Assembly: GCA_964655475.1 (NCBI GenBank)
Contig: CAZZMO010000007.1
Coordinates: forward strand, 1 to 63,786
Reading direction: 5' to 3'
DNA: 63,786 nucleotides
From: VGMA01 sp964655475
GTDB taxonomy: Bacteria; Chlamydiota; Chlamydiia; Chlamydiales; VGMA01
This document shows, piece after piece, positions 52,109 to 61,389 of the stretch. Each line of letters starts with the position of its first letter. The first letter of the stretch is position 1. The translations under genes and the position numbers were made by a program. The notes below the pieces were generated by a model. That model made no database searches and had not been told where the DNA came from. It worked only from the letters and a program-made list of their open reading frames with translations.

Positions 52109-52692
52109 GACTCTAGTACGATGGCCATCTTATCGAGAGCTTTTCTTCGATGAGAGACCCGATTTTTTGTTGTTTCATCGAGCTCTGCAAAGGTTTTGCT
52201 GTAGTCATGCTTGATGAAGAGAGAATCATATCCAAAACCACTTCTTCCCTTTTCTTCGATGAGGAGAATTCCTTCGGCGTAGCCAACGGTGGTTTTGATG
52301 ATTCCAGAAGGGTTTGCGAGAGCGAGGACACATTCAAAATATCCTGTCCTCTCAGATTCTTTGAGAGCTTTTAGTTTGTCTACGAGTTTCGCTCTGTTTT
52401 CTCGATCAGAGGCCCCTTCTCCTGCATAGCGAGCGCTGTAAACACCAGGCTCTCCACCGAGGGCAGGAACGACAAGGCCTGAATCGTCAGCGAGGACAAT
52501 CGCATCGAGCTTTGTTGCAGCGTGGAGCGCTTTGATAGTGGCATTTTCTTCAAATGTGCTGCCAGTTTCTTCTGGAGGAACATAGTCTGGAAAGTCGCGA
52601 AGCGACAAGATGTCAACCTTGACCGAAGGCTTTAGCATCGCACGAAGCTCGAGAATTTTATGCAGATTAGTGGTGGCGAGGACAAACTTCAT
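52090..52692 (-). CDS. rdgB: non-canonical purine NTP pyrophosphatase (RdgB/HAM1)
   Basis: 200 residues. Hydrolyses dITP/XTP to the monophosphate, keeping inosine and xanthine out of DNA. Blocks: LATTNLHKILELRAML at the N-terminus, TGSTFEENATIKALHAA, VLADDSGLVVPALGGEPGVYSARYAGEG and FGYDSLFIKHDYSKTFAELDE, then KNRVSHRRKAL. All catalytic segments appear intact. Followed by the NYN gene. Confidence 0.96.
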   Translation of the reverse strand: MKFVLATTNLHKILELRAMLKPSVKVDILSLRDFPDYVPPEETGSTFEENATIKALHAATKLDAIVLADDSGLVVPALGGEPGVYSARYAGEGASDRENRAKLVDKLKALKESERTGYFECVLALANPSGIIKTTVGYAEGILLIEEKGRSGFGYDSLFIKHDYSKTFAELDETTKNRVSHRRKALDKMAIVLESCLATI

Positions 52693-52744
52693 GGATACTT
52701 CAAGTTACATTGAGGTGAATTCACACTCACCTCAATATACAATA

Positions 52745-54901
52745 TTATCCTTCAAAGAAGCTACGTATTTTTACGATTTCCCACTCTTGGTTTTGGATGT
52801 GACATTTATTGCCAACGACCAAATCCTTCATGTTTTGCGCTAATTTTGACTGGAAGGAGAGGATGTTCTTCTCTGGATCAGCATCCCATGGGCCGAGTAG
52901 AGTGTAGCTCATCGCTTTCCCTTCGCTGTTTTTCAAAGAGATGATGGTTCCAACAGATACGCGATCTGCTTGTACATCTTCTGCAGAAAGGATTCTCATC
53001 GTGCTGAGCTGATCTGATAAAAAGCGGAGCTCACTTTGCAAACGATCTCTTCTCTCGAGAGCAAATTTAAATTCACTGTTTTCACGAAGGTCGCCGTGGG
53101 ATCTTGCTACTTCAATCTCTTTCGCATTTTCCACAGTCTCGACAGTTGCGATTTGGTGGATACGGCTCTTGAGTTTGTTGTACCCTTCCTCAGTCGTCCA
53201 GGTGATCGCATCATCTTCATTTTCATCTTTCTTGCCCAATTTGCCGAGAGATGGATGGACCACTTCTGCAAGGGAGTAGAGAATTTTGATGTCGTGATCT
53301 GTGAGCGTTTGGCACTTGGTGCTGAGAAGAAGAACTTCTTTCACCACATTTTTGCTCGCCCCTTGGAAGATCTGTCTTACGTTGTGGTAGCGGCCTCCAG
53401 AGAGGAATTGGTGCATCTTCTTGATGAGTTCACGTTGAGCTGTGTGTGGCTCTAGTTGGTAAAGGAGTGTGAAAAATCCTTCGAAGAAGCGGTTCTTTCC
53501 ATCTTGATCAGAGAGGGGCAGTTTGTCGTCGAGCATGATCTTTTGGAAGTACCAAAGAAGCACTTGTGGCGCTTGCATTGGGTTGTCAATGAGATCATCG
53601 AGTTTTTTCACAATACCAGCTCTCTCTCCTGCAGCCAAAAGCTCAGTAAGAATGTAGTCGCGGAGCGGGTTGACATCGACAACGAAGAGGAGCTTTAAGA
53701 AGATTTCGTTCCAATCTTTGCGGTTCGCTCTCACTTCTACCAAGAATCTCTTCTTGTAGGCAATGACGTGGATCTCTTTGATCACATCTTCTAGTGCTGT
53801 AAAGCGGTTCACAATCTCTTTAATCTTAGACTTGTCTTCTTTGTAGTCGAGATCTTGAAGGAAGAAGAGGATTTGCATCTCTTGTCCATCAGTAATTTCT
53901 TTGTGGGAGAGGACGTCGACCAGTTGATTGCGAAGGGATTCTTTAAAGTCATCATTTTTGAATGCAGATGGAAAGTCTCTCATGAATGAGTAAACCATCT
54001 CGATCAAAGTGTTCGCATCAGGCTTTGTGCTGAGAGCCTTTTGGAGCCTTTCTTCGTGAGATACTTCTGCAGAGCGGAGGCGGAATGAGTCCCGAAGGTT
54101 TTCTGGCACTTCGATGAGGGTATCTTTTTTCACTTTCGTGCGCGCTGCTTGCCACCACTTTGCCCAATCTTCTTCTGGGATCACGAGGTCGCAGAGCTCT
54201 TCTTTGATCTCTTGCGCCGATTTTGGCCCGAGGTCAGAGAGGAGGAGGCGAATCACTTTCACAGGATCAGATTTCGCTGTTTTTTCAAGAGCATCAGGGT
54301 TTCCAAAACGCATCGCGAGGAAGTGGGTTTTAGGGATCGGAAGGAGGTTCTTGAAGGCGTTATCGAAAGAAAGATCTTTTTGCCCTGCAACGTAGTCGAA
54401 CTCGAGGATGACCTGTTCTCTCAACATGGAGACATCCATCACTTCGCCAACGCCCCAGCCACCTGTGTGGAGGAAGAAGTTGCCGATAACCATGTGGTTG
54501 ATGATGTCAAAGTTGGTGATGCAGCAGCGGAACGAGTCTTTTTCTCTGAGTCCCACGAGGCGGATTTTTTGATTGAAAGCAGGATCTTTGCCGTAGCGAG
54601 TTGTTAAGTAGTTGTAGGCAAGTTCTGCGAGACTTGGTTCATTTGTTGATTGAACATCGAAGATGAGACAGAAGAGGCGGTGTTTTTTATCAGAGTCCTC
54701 TAGCGTTTCCCACAAAGGGAGGATTTGTTCGACGTAGCACCCGAAGGCGTCTGCGAGAGTTGAAGTTTTGATACTCTCAAGAATTTGGATGGTCTCATCA
54801 GGTTCGATCTCATCACTTAAACAATATTCTTGCCACAAACTTACAATCGAGGGGAGGTCGTTCTGCTCTAGATGTCCCTGAAACTGCTTAAGATATTCCA
54901 T
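52745..54901 (-). CDS. greA: transcription factor GreA, chlamydial long form
   Basis: 718 residues, against about 158 for E. coli GreA. The C-terminal 160 residues are GreA: coiled-coil with TTEEGYNKLKSRIHQI, RSHGDLRENSEFKFALERRDRL and the globular end VGTIISLKNSEGKAMSYTLLGPWDADPE; the acidic tip (DLRENSE) that enters the RNA polymerase secondary channel is present. The N-terminal 550 residues are helical, with a section VGEVMDVSMLREQVILEFDY like a KOW/CarD-type beta region. Long GreA is known in Chlamydiae. AAGGA before ATG. Confidence 0.93.
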   Translation of the reverse strand: MEYLKQFQGHLEQNDLPSIVSLWQEYCLSDEIEPDETIQILESIKTSTLADAFGCYVEQILPLWETLEDSDKKHRLFCLIFDVQSTNEPSLAELAYNYLTTRYGKDPAFNQKIRLVGLREKDSFRCCITNFDIINHMVIGNFFLHTGGWGVGEVMDVSMLREQVILEFDYVAGQKDLSFDNAFKNLLPIPKTHFLAMRFGNPDALEKTAKSDPVKVIRLLLSDLGPKSAQEIKEELCDLVIPEEDWAKWWQAARTKVKKDTLIEVPENLRDSFRLRSAEVSHEERLQKALSTKPDANTLIEMVYSFMRDFPSAFKNDDFKESLRNQLVDVLSHKEITDGQEMQILFFLQDLDYKEDKSKIKEIVNRFTALEDVIKEIHVIAYKKRFLVEVRANRKDWNEIFLKLLFVVDVNPLRDYILTELLAAGERAGIVKKLDDLIDNPMQAPQVLLWYFQKIMLDDKLPLSDQDGKNRFFEGFFTLLYQLEPHTAQRELIKKMHQFLSGGRYHNVRQIFQGASKNVVKEVLLLSTKCQTLTDHDIKILYSLAEVVHPSLGKLGKKDENEDDAITWTTEEGYNKLKSRIHQIATVETVENAKEIEVARSHGDLRENSEFKFALERRDRLQSELRFLSDQLSTMRILSAEDVQADRVSVGTIISLKNSEGKAMSYTLLGPWDADPEKNILSFQSKLAQNMKDLVVGNKCHIQNQEWEIVKIRSFFEG

Positions 54902-54952
54902 GAAATTCCTTACATATGACGATTCTTCCGAGTAGAGTAATCGATTTTATGA

Positions 54953-56434
54953 TTATTCTGAAGTGAATTCAGATGAGAGCCCTAAGATGCTTTTCTCCAT
55001 CTGATGGAAGGGTAAATGGGAGCGCCACTCTCGCAAGATGGGACCATCGAGTCTTTTTAACCAATCGACAACAAATTCTTTAGAGTAAATCACAGAAAAT
55101 GGATTTGTCCCCCCTTCGATCTCTCTCCTCTCTAAAGAAGAGAGGGCGATCCCACTCAGCCCTTTTCTCACCATCGGGAGAGGGAGGACCTTTTTCCGGT
55201 CAGGATAGCTTCTACTGTCGAGGAGTAGATAGTAGGCAGAGACCCCTAATTTTTGGAGATCTTCGAGAGCCTCATCGATCTTTATCTTGGGGGTGAGTGT
55301 CATCCCGCTCGACAAAAAAAGGATGGCCTCAGAAGAGGGCTCACACCCTTTCTCTTTCTTGAACTCAGCCCAAGAAAAACGCTCTTTGAGCTCTTGATAC
55401 CTCTCTTCCATGGCAGCAGTCTCGGCTGAGTAGAGGACAAAAGTTTCATTTTTCGGGTCGAGTGTAAAAAGAGTTGATTCGAGCTCTTCTGGTTGATCGA
55501 TAGAAAAGATCACAACGCTCATCTCTTTAGAGGGGCTCTTCTTGAGCTTCGAGGGGTGGTCTAATAATTTTTTATAGGGCTCAAGGCCACGAAGCCAATA
55601 TTCAAAAAAGATTTGAGCGGGGCGACTCTTTCGATAGTCGTTGATTCCCGTTCCCAGGTTGTAGATGTACCAAATCCCTTTTGTGCAAAAGACATGTTCT
55701 CTTGCCATTTCTAAAATGGGATAGATGTAGGCGATATCTGAAGCCATCGGTAGAAACGCCCCTTCGAACAGGCAATCTTCTAATTTCACTTGATGGAAGA
55801 GCCCTCCATAGCAGGTTCTGAGGGCTGAGGTAAACCAGGGAATCTCTCGAATATCTGCAGTTTTCAATGTCGAGAAGGACTTCGATTTGGCCCTCGAGAT
55901 GTTGTAGTCGGGGAAGCTGATGTGCTGGCCATAAGTCACCCACACATCAGGGTTGGCATAGTAGCTGTTGAGCTCTTGCAAAACTGTGTCAGAGGCCAAA
56001 AAGTCATCCCCATCGAGCATCACGACGATTTCATCGGGGCGGTAGTACTGGCTCATCTGAATGTGGTTGAACATCGAGCCAGAGTTGACTTCATTTTTCA
56101 AAAGAGTGAAGCGTCCCCACTGGTTTTGATAGGTTACAAAATTTTTGACTTTTTCATACGTATCATCTGGGGATGCATCGTCGACGTAGATGACTCGGTA
56201 GTTCTCATATTTTTGTGCAAATACAGAGGCGAGATTCCTTTCGCAGTAGGCGCTATTTCGATAAGAGGGGATTGTGATGACGAAGGGCTTTTCTTCCCTA
56301 GTCTCCACTTTGACAGCCCAGTTTTGATTGGGGAGGGTGAGCTTTCTTTTCGCATATTGAGCCCCTGCAAATAAAGAGATGGAAAGGGCTGAGATCGAGA
56401 GGGTGTAGAGGAGTCTTGGTAGAAATTTTTTCAT
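54953..56434 (-). CDS. membrane-anchored GT2-family glycosyltransferase (third paralogue)
   Basis: 493 residues. N-terminal signal/anchor (LPRLLYTLSISALSISLFAGA). The GT2 domain (about 50-290) has ITIPSYRNSAY, VIYVDDASPDDT and DGDDF. Its second half (about 310-493) has LSSGMTLTPKI in place of a DD pair and appears degenerate, as in the paralogue at 16871. Paralogous to 18464 and 16871 over the first 300 residues although 35-38 kb away. The start overlaps the hemB stop (ATGA), so it is translationally coupled to hemB. Confidence 0.85.
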   Translation of the reverse strand: MKKFLPRLLYTLSISALSISLFAGAQYAKRKLTLPNQNWAVKVETREEKPFVITIPSYRNSAYCERNLASVFAQKYENYRVIYVDDASPDDTYEKVKNFVTYQNQWGRFTLLKNEVNSGSMFNHIQMSQYYRPDEIVVMLDGDDFLASDTVLQELNSYYANPDVWVTYGQHISFPDYNISRAKSKSFSTLKTADIREIPWFTSALRTCYGGLFHQVKLEDCLFEGAFLPMASDIAYIYPILEMAREHVFCTKGIWYIYNLGTGINDYRKSRPAQIFFEYWLRGLEPYKKLLDHPSKLKKSPSKEMSVVIFSIDQPEELESTLFTLDPKNETFVLYSAETAAMEERYQELKERFSWAEFKKEKGCEPSSEAILFLSSGMTLTPKIKIDEALEDLQKLGVSAYYLLLDSRSYPDRKKVLPLPMVRKGLSGIALSSLERREIEGGTNPFSVIYSKEFVVDWLKRLDGPILREWRSHLPFHQMEKSILGLSSEFTSE

Positions 56435-57411
56435 GGCAATAAGAAGGGCTCAACAAAAGGAAGGGCGTAGGTAAAGATCATGTCAGCTCCTGCTCTTTTA
56501 ATGGAAAGAAGGGTTTCGTAGAAGGCTTTTGGCCCATCTAAATACCCTTTTTCGTGAGCCGCTACAACCATTGCATATTCTCCACTCACGTGGTAGGCGG
56601 CGATTGGAAGGTGTGTAGCTTCTTTAATTTTATGGATTACATCGAGATAGAGAGACGCCGGTTTCACCATGAGCATGTCAGCTCCCTCCTCTTCATCGAG
56701 CTTGGCTTCGAGTAGAGCCTCTCTCACGTTTGCTGGGTTCATCTGGTAAGTCTTTTTATCCCCAAAGGCGAGAGAGCTTCTGAGGGCATCTCGAAAGGGG
56801 CTATAAAAAGCTGAGGCATATTTTGCTGAGTAAGAGATGATGTTCGTGTCGATTAAGCCTGCCTGGTCGAGGTGTTCTCTGATCGCGCGGATTCTCCCAT
56901 CCATCATGTCACTTGGAGCGACCGCATCTGCCCCTGATGAAGCGAGGACGAAGGCCTGTTGCTTTAAAGCTTCGACAGTTTCATCGTTCAAGATGGTTCC
57001 TGATGCGTTGACAATCCCATCGTGGCCGTGGCTTGTGTAAGGGTCGAGCGCTACATCGCAGATGACGAAGAGATCGGGAAATTCTTTTTTGATCAGCATC
57101 ACGGTGGAGGGGATGAGCCCTTCAGGTAAGTAGGCAAGGCTTCCTACTTCATCTTTGTCTTGCCGCGGGATCGAGGGGAATAGGGCGATAGCTCTCACCC
57201 CTTTTTCTCTGTAGGCTTCAATTTCTTTCAAGAGGAGATCACGAGTCATCCGAGCGATCGGCGGCATGCTTTGAATCGGCTCGATCCTTCTTTCTCCCGG
57301 AAGGACGAAAAAGGGGACGACGAAGTCCGTGACGCGCAAGTGATTTTCTTGCACTAAGTCCCGAACAGCAGGCGAGAGGCGGTTTCTTCTAGGTCTTTTT
57401 AAGAGATTCAT
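56431..57411 (-). CDS. hemB: porphobilinogen synthase
   Basis: 326 residues from the ATG at 57411; upstream the open frame runs into thyX and is not used. Condenses two 5-aminolevulinate to porphobilinogen in heme synthesis. Start MNLLKRPRRNR, active-site Lys regions (ISYSAKYASAFYSPFRDAL and LMVKPASLYLD), zinc/Mg region DVALDPYTSHGHDGIV, all as in the ALAD family. DPYTSHGH with Asp suggests the magnesium-type rather than the Cys-rich zinc type. Divergent from thyX over 36 bp. Confidence 0.97.
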   Translation of the reverse strand: MNLLKRPRRNRLSPAVRDLVQENHLRVTDFVVPFFVLPGERRIEPIQSMPPIARMTRDLLLKEIEAYREKGVRAIALFPSIPRQDKDEVGSLAYLPEGLIPSTVMLIKKEFPDLFVICDVALDPYTSHGHDGIVNASGTILNDETVEALKQQAFVLASSGADAVAPSDMMDGRIRAIREHLDQAGLIDTNIISYSAKYASAFYSPFRDALRSSLAFGDKKTYQMNPANVREALLEAKLDEEEGADMLMVKPASLYLDVIHKIKEATHLPIAAYHVSGEYAMVVAAHEKGYLDGPKAFYETLLSIKRAGADMIFTYALPFVEPFLLP

Positions 57412-57435
57412 AATGTCTAAAAAGGTTATCTCCAG

Positions 57436-57441
57436 TATAGT
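57436..57441 (+). promoter_or_regulatory. candidate -10 box of thyX
   Basis: TATAGT ends 6 nt before the thyX ATG. A TATACT on the other strand (57440-57435) could serve hemB, with a leader of about 15-20 nt. The -35 boxes are weak. Confidence 0.4.
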
Positions 57442-57447
57442 GAAGGA

Positions 57448-59064
57448 ATGGAAAATAGTGAAGAATTTACTGCGGAACAAGAGCTCCTTTTAGAGCGCTA
57501 TGTATCTAGCACAACGTCTAATATCTTTGTACTGCGCAATTTACCTGAAGTCATCAAGGGAGCTCTTTTTTCGAGATATTCCCGCTCCACTTTAGGACTT
57601 CGGACCCTCCTTTTAAAAGAATTCATCAAAAACGAAGAGGTGAACTTTTCAGAAATTGCAGGCTCTGTCTTGGAAGGGCAAGAGGAAGCGATCAAGAAAG
57701 CGCAAAACTTCTACGACCGAATTCTTGACGGATATGGAGATGATTCTATTGGAGAGCTTGGCGGCGCTCATTTAGCGATCGAACACATTTCGATGCTCGC
57801 TGCTAAAGTGATTGAAGATTGCCGAATCGGTGGATCTCCACTCGAAAAATCGACCCGCTATATTTATTTTGATTACAAACAAAACGATGAGTACCTCTTT
57901 TACCGAGAGCCTGTTCTCATGGCATCTGCCCATCGAGAGCTCTATTTAGAGACCTGCAACGCCCTATTCGAAACCTACAGCGAATTGGTCAAAGAGCTCA
58001 CAGTCGTGATGGAAGCGAAATTCCCAAAAGGGGAAGAGGTTTCCAAAGTAGCTTATTCAGCAGCTCTCAGAGCGAGAGTGCTCGACTGCATCAGAGGCCT
58101 TCTTCCCGCGTCAGCCCTCACCAATATGGGAGTGTTCGGGAATGGCCGCTTCTTTGAAACAATGCTCCAAAAGCTTTCAACAGAAGCCCTTTCTGAGCTC
58201 CAAGAGATCGGAAAAAAGACCCACGAAGAACTTTCCAAAGAGATCCCCTCGTTTGTCAGACGGGGAGAAGTGGGGCACAAACATCAAGTGATTTTTGCAG
58301 AGTTTCGAGAGAAGATGCAAAAAGGGCTTGAAAGAGTGGCAAAAGAGCTTTCTTTGACAAAAGAAGAGAGAGATCAACCTTATGTCAGACTCGTCGACTA
58401 CGATCGAGATGGGGCGAAAAAAGTGGCAACGGGACTCGTGTTCCCCCACGTCAACGCATCCTGGAAAGAGATTGAAGAGAGCCTTTCTTCCCAAGATATC
58501 GAAGGGATCTTAAAAGAGGCTCACCAACACAGGAAAAATCGACGCCACAAATCTCCAAGAGGTCTAGAAAACGCCTACTTCACCTTTGAAATTGTAGCTG
58601 ATTTTGGAGTCTATCGAGATCTGCAGCGCCACCGCATGTTGACACAAGAGCGGCAAAAACTCTCTTGCAACCTCGGCTATTACATTCCTGAAGAAATTTT
58701 AAATACGCCAATGGAAAAGCCCTATAGAAAAGCGATGGAGCGGGCAAAAGCTTCTTATGAAATCATCGCAAAAGACTTTCCTGAAGAGGCGCAGTATATT
58801 GTTCCGATGGCTTACAACATTCGCTGGTATTACACCGTAAACCTCCGCGCACTCCAGTGGCTTTGTGAACTTCGTTCTTCTCCACAAGGGCATCAAGGAT
58901 ACCGTCTTGTAGCACAAGAGATGGCTTATCAAGTATCTGAAGAGTTGCCTGAATTTAAACCGTTCTTTGCCTTTGTCGACTATGAAGGTCATTACGCATT
59001 AGGACGCTTAGAACAAGAACAGAGGAAAGAACAGAAGGCAAAAGCATATGAGCAAACAAGGTAG
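57448..59064 (+). CDS. thyX: FAD-dependent thymidylate synthase ThyX, chlamydial double-length form
   Basis: 538 residues, about twice the normal ThyX. The second half (about 330-538) carries the ThyX motif region LQRHRMLTQERQKLS and VNLRALQWLCELRSSPQGHQGYR; the first half is a related ThyX-like unit (SRYSRSTLGLRTLLLKEF; LEKSTRYIYFDY) probably lacking one or more active-site residues. Methylates dUMP with methylene-THF and NADPH. The only thymidylate synthase seen here. Divergent from hemB; overlaps the first tyrP by 17 bp. Confidence 0.85.
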   Translation: MENSEEFTAEQELLLERYVSSTTSNIFVLRNLPEVIKGALFSRYSRSTLGLRTLLLKEFIKNEEVNFSEIAGSVLEGQEEAIKKAQNFYDRILDGYGDDSIGELGGAHLAIEHISMLAAKVIEDCRIGGSPLEKSTRYIYFDYKQNDEYLFYREPVLMASAHRELYLETCNALFETYSELVKELTVVMEAKFPKGEEVSKVAYSAALRARVLDCIRGLLPASALTNMGVFGNGRFFETMLQKLSTEALSELQEIGKKTHEELSKEIPSFVRRGEVGHKHQVIFAEFREKMQKGLERVAKELSLTKEERDQPYVRLVDYDRDGAKKVATGLVFPHVNASWKEIEESLSSQDIEGILKEAHQHRKNRRHKSPRGLENAYFTFEIVADFGVYRDLQRHRMLTQERQKLSCNLGYYIPEEILNTPMEKPYRKAMERAKASYEIIAKDFPEEAQYIVPMAYNIRWYYTVNLRALQWLCELRSSPQGHQGYRLVAQEMAYQVSEELPEFKPFFAFVDYEGHYALGRLEQEQRKEQKAKAYEQTR

Positions 59065-60235
59065 TACACTCGGTGGGATGCTTCTCATCGCAGGAAGTTG
59101 TATCGGAGCCGGCATGCTCGGCCTCCCCATTACAACAGGACTGGAAGGTTTTTTCCCCTCTCTTTTGATGTTTGTTGTCGCCTGTCTTTTCATGACGTCG
59201 ACAGCGCTTCTCCTCGTTGAGATCAATTCATGGTATAATCGCCCTGTGAACTTCATCACCATGGTGACAGATATCTTAGGCCCTTTTGGAAGAGTCCTCT
59301 GCTGGGTCACCTACCTCTTTCTTTTTTACGCCCTACTTGTCGCCTACATTGCGGGAAGTGGCAACCACTTTACGAACATTTGTCAGATCTATTTTTCATT
59401 CAACCTTCCCACGTGGGCAGGATCTCTACTCTTTGTAGTGCTGTTTGGTTATGTGGTCTATCTCGGGACGAGAACCGTCGATCTGACAAACCGAGCGCTC
59501 ATGTTTGGAAAAATCATCGCCTATATTGGACTCATTAGTCTTGGAATGACCTATGTTAAGCCCGATATGCTCAAGCATGTCGATCTTCAATACATGGCTT
59601 TTTCTCTCCCCATTTTGGTGATCTCGTTTGGATTTCACAATATGATCCCCACCCTTTCTGACTATTTAGGGGGAGATGTCAAGAGAGTGAGAAAATCGAT
59701 CATCGGGGGAGCGTTATTCTCTCTCATCATTTATCTTTTTTGGCAGGTCATTGTACTCGGAACCTTGCCGATCACAGACATTTTATCGAATTATAAAGCA
59801 GGACAAGATGCTGCTGTCGCTCTGAATGCCCTCATTGGATCGGAATGGATGAGATCCTTTGCTACATTCCTCGCTTTCTTTGCGATTTTAACCTCCTTCT
59901 TAGCTCAGTCGCTGAGCCTTGTTCACTTCTTGGCAGATGGAATGGAAGTGAAGAGGGGAGCTCGTGAGCCTATCGGCATTTGTGTTCTTGCTTTGGCGCC
60001 ACCTTTATTGTTTGCAGTGCTCTATCCTCAAATTTTTTATCAGGCCCTCAATTTCGCTGGCGGGATCTGCGCTGTGATTTTGTTTGGGATATTCCCTGTT
60101 CTCATGATTTGGCTAGGTAAAAAAGATCAGAAGATGAATAAACCACTTCTTCTCTTCATCTTTCTCTTTGCCTCATTCATTTTTATCAATCAAACATTAC
60201 AAACGTTTGGCTACCCCCTCTTCAAAGCACCATGA
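59048..60235 (+). CDS. aromatic/hydroxy amino-acid permease (TyrP-like), copy 1
   Basis: 395 residues with about eleven membrane helices. The N-terminal block LIAGSCIGAGMLGLPI is the HAAAP-family (Mtr/TyrP/SdaC) motif. Member of the tyrosine/tryptophan permease group, importing aromatic amino acids by H+ symport. ATG overlaps thyX, and the stop overlaps the next gene as ATGA. Tandem tyrP genes are typical of Chlamydia. Confidence 0.9.
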   Translation: MSKQGSTLGGMLLIAGSCIGAGMLGLPITTGLEGFFPSLLMFVVACLFMTSTALLLVEINSWYNRPVNFITMVTDILGPFGRVLCWVTYLFLFYALLVAYIAGSGNHFTNICQIYFSFNLPTWAGSLLFVVLFGYVVYLGTRTVDLTNRALMFGKIIAYIGLISLGMTYVKPDMLKHVDLQYMAFSLPILVISFGFHNMIPTLSDYLGGDVKRVRKSIIGGALFSLIIYLFWQVIVLGTLPITDILSNYKAGQDAAVALNALIGSEWMRSFATFLAFFAILTSFLAQSLSLVHFLADGMEVKRGAREPIGICVLALAPPLLFAVLYPQIFYQALNFAGGICAVILFGIFPVLMIWLGKKDQKMNKPLLLFIFLFASFIFINQTLQTFGYPLFKAP

Positions 60236-61389
60236 AACATTTTTTTGGTAGTACGCTACTCGTAGCTGGGACAACGATTGGCGCTGGAATGCTGGCGCTG
60301 CCTGTAGTTACCTCATTTATGGGACTCATCCCTTCCCTCGTTCTTTTTGTCATCTGCTGGAGCATTATGCTCTTATCGGCTCTCTTTTTCATCGATGTGA
60401 ATAGCTCGATTCCGGGAGAGATCAATTTGATTACAATGGCAGGAAAGACTCTCGGCTCATGGGGAAAAGTACTCAGCTGGGTTGTCTATCTCCTCCTTCT
60501 TTATTCTTTGATTGCAGCTTACATTGCTGCTTGCAGCCCTCTGTTCATCCAAGGGTTTGCTTATTTTACAGGTGGAAAAGTTCTTCCAGTTTGGGTTGCC
60601 CACTTCTGCTTGCCGATCTTCTTTGGCTCGTTTATTTACCTTGGGACAGGTGGAGTTGATGTGATCAACAGGTTGTTGATGGGCGGGCTCGTGATTTCAT
60701 ATTTACTCTTAGTGTTTTTCATCCCATCTCACATCCAGATGCCTCTCCTCTCTCACATTGATTGGGATCCGTTCACACTCGGATTTCCTGTAGTTCTCAC
60801 TTCATTTGGCTATCACATCATCATCCCGACATTGGCGACTTATCTCGAACACAGTAAGAAAAAGCTCGTGGGCGCTATTGTGGCAGGGAGCTTGATTGCC
60901 CTCATTGTGAATGTGATTTGGCAGATCCTCGTTCTCGGCGTCGTTCCACTAGAGAGCCTTCGTATAGCTTGGCAAGAAGGGACATCTGCAGTGGGCCCCC
61001 TTTCCAAAATTGTGGGGAGCCCTGTGATTAGTTTAGGAGCTTATTTCTTCTCTTTCTTTGCGATCATCACCTCCTTTTTGGGAGTGGCTCTCAGTTTGGC
61101 AGACTTCCTTTGTGATGGGCTCAAGATCAAGAAGAGCTGGGAGGGGAGATTGCTTGCGCTCCTCTTGACGTTCATCCCCCCGATCATGTTTGTCTTCACT
61201 TACCAGAGAGGCTTTATCATCGCTCTCGAGTACGCAGGAGCCTGTGTTGCCATCCTTCTCATCTTTATCCCAGCTGCGATGGCATGGCATCTTTACCGCT
61301 CTTGGAAAGGGAAGGCTTTATTGATCAGCGTGATGCTGTTTGCTCTCTTTGTTGTTGGGGTTAATGTAGCACTGCAATGTTCCAGCTAA
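60232..61389 (+). CDS. aromatic/hydroxy amino-acid permease (TyrP-like), copy 2
   Basis: 385 residues, the same fold and family as the gene before it (LLVAGTTIGAGMLALPVVT; similar loops such as SHIDWDPFTLGFPVVLTSFG versus KHVDLQYMAFSLPILVISFG). It arose by tandem duplication, but divergence is deep. Starts within the ATGA overlap and ends 13 bp inside uvrB. Substrate within the aromatic group is not resolved. Confidence 0.9.
   Translation: MKHFFGSTLLVAGTTIGAGMLALPVVTSFMGLIPSLVLFVICWSIMLLSALFFIDVNSSIPGEINLITMAGKTLGSWGKVLSWVVYLLLLYSLIAAYIAACSPLFIQGFAYFTGGKVLPVWVAHFCLPIFFGSFIYLGTGGVDVINRLLMGGLVISYLLLVFFIPSHIQMPLLSHIDWDPFTLGFPVVLTSFGYHIIIPTLATYLEHSKKKLVGAIVAGSLIALIVNVIWQILVLGVVPLESLRIAWQEGTSAVGPLSKIVGSPVISLGAYFFSFFAIITSFLGVALSLADFLCDGLKIKKSWEGRLLALLLTFIPPIMFVFTYQRGFIIALEYAGACVAILLIFIPAAMAWHLYRSWKGKALLISVMLFALFVVGVNVALQCSS

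Noticed and set aside
54149..54607. 152-codon plus-strand frame inside greA
   Set aside because: Antisense shadow with low-complexity composition.
57412..57447. hemB-thyX intergenic region as oriC
   Set aside because: In Chlamydia the origin is reported near hemB, but here only 36 bp separate hemB and thyX and no DnaA box is visible.
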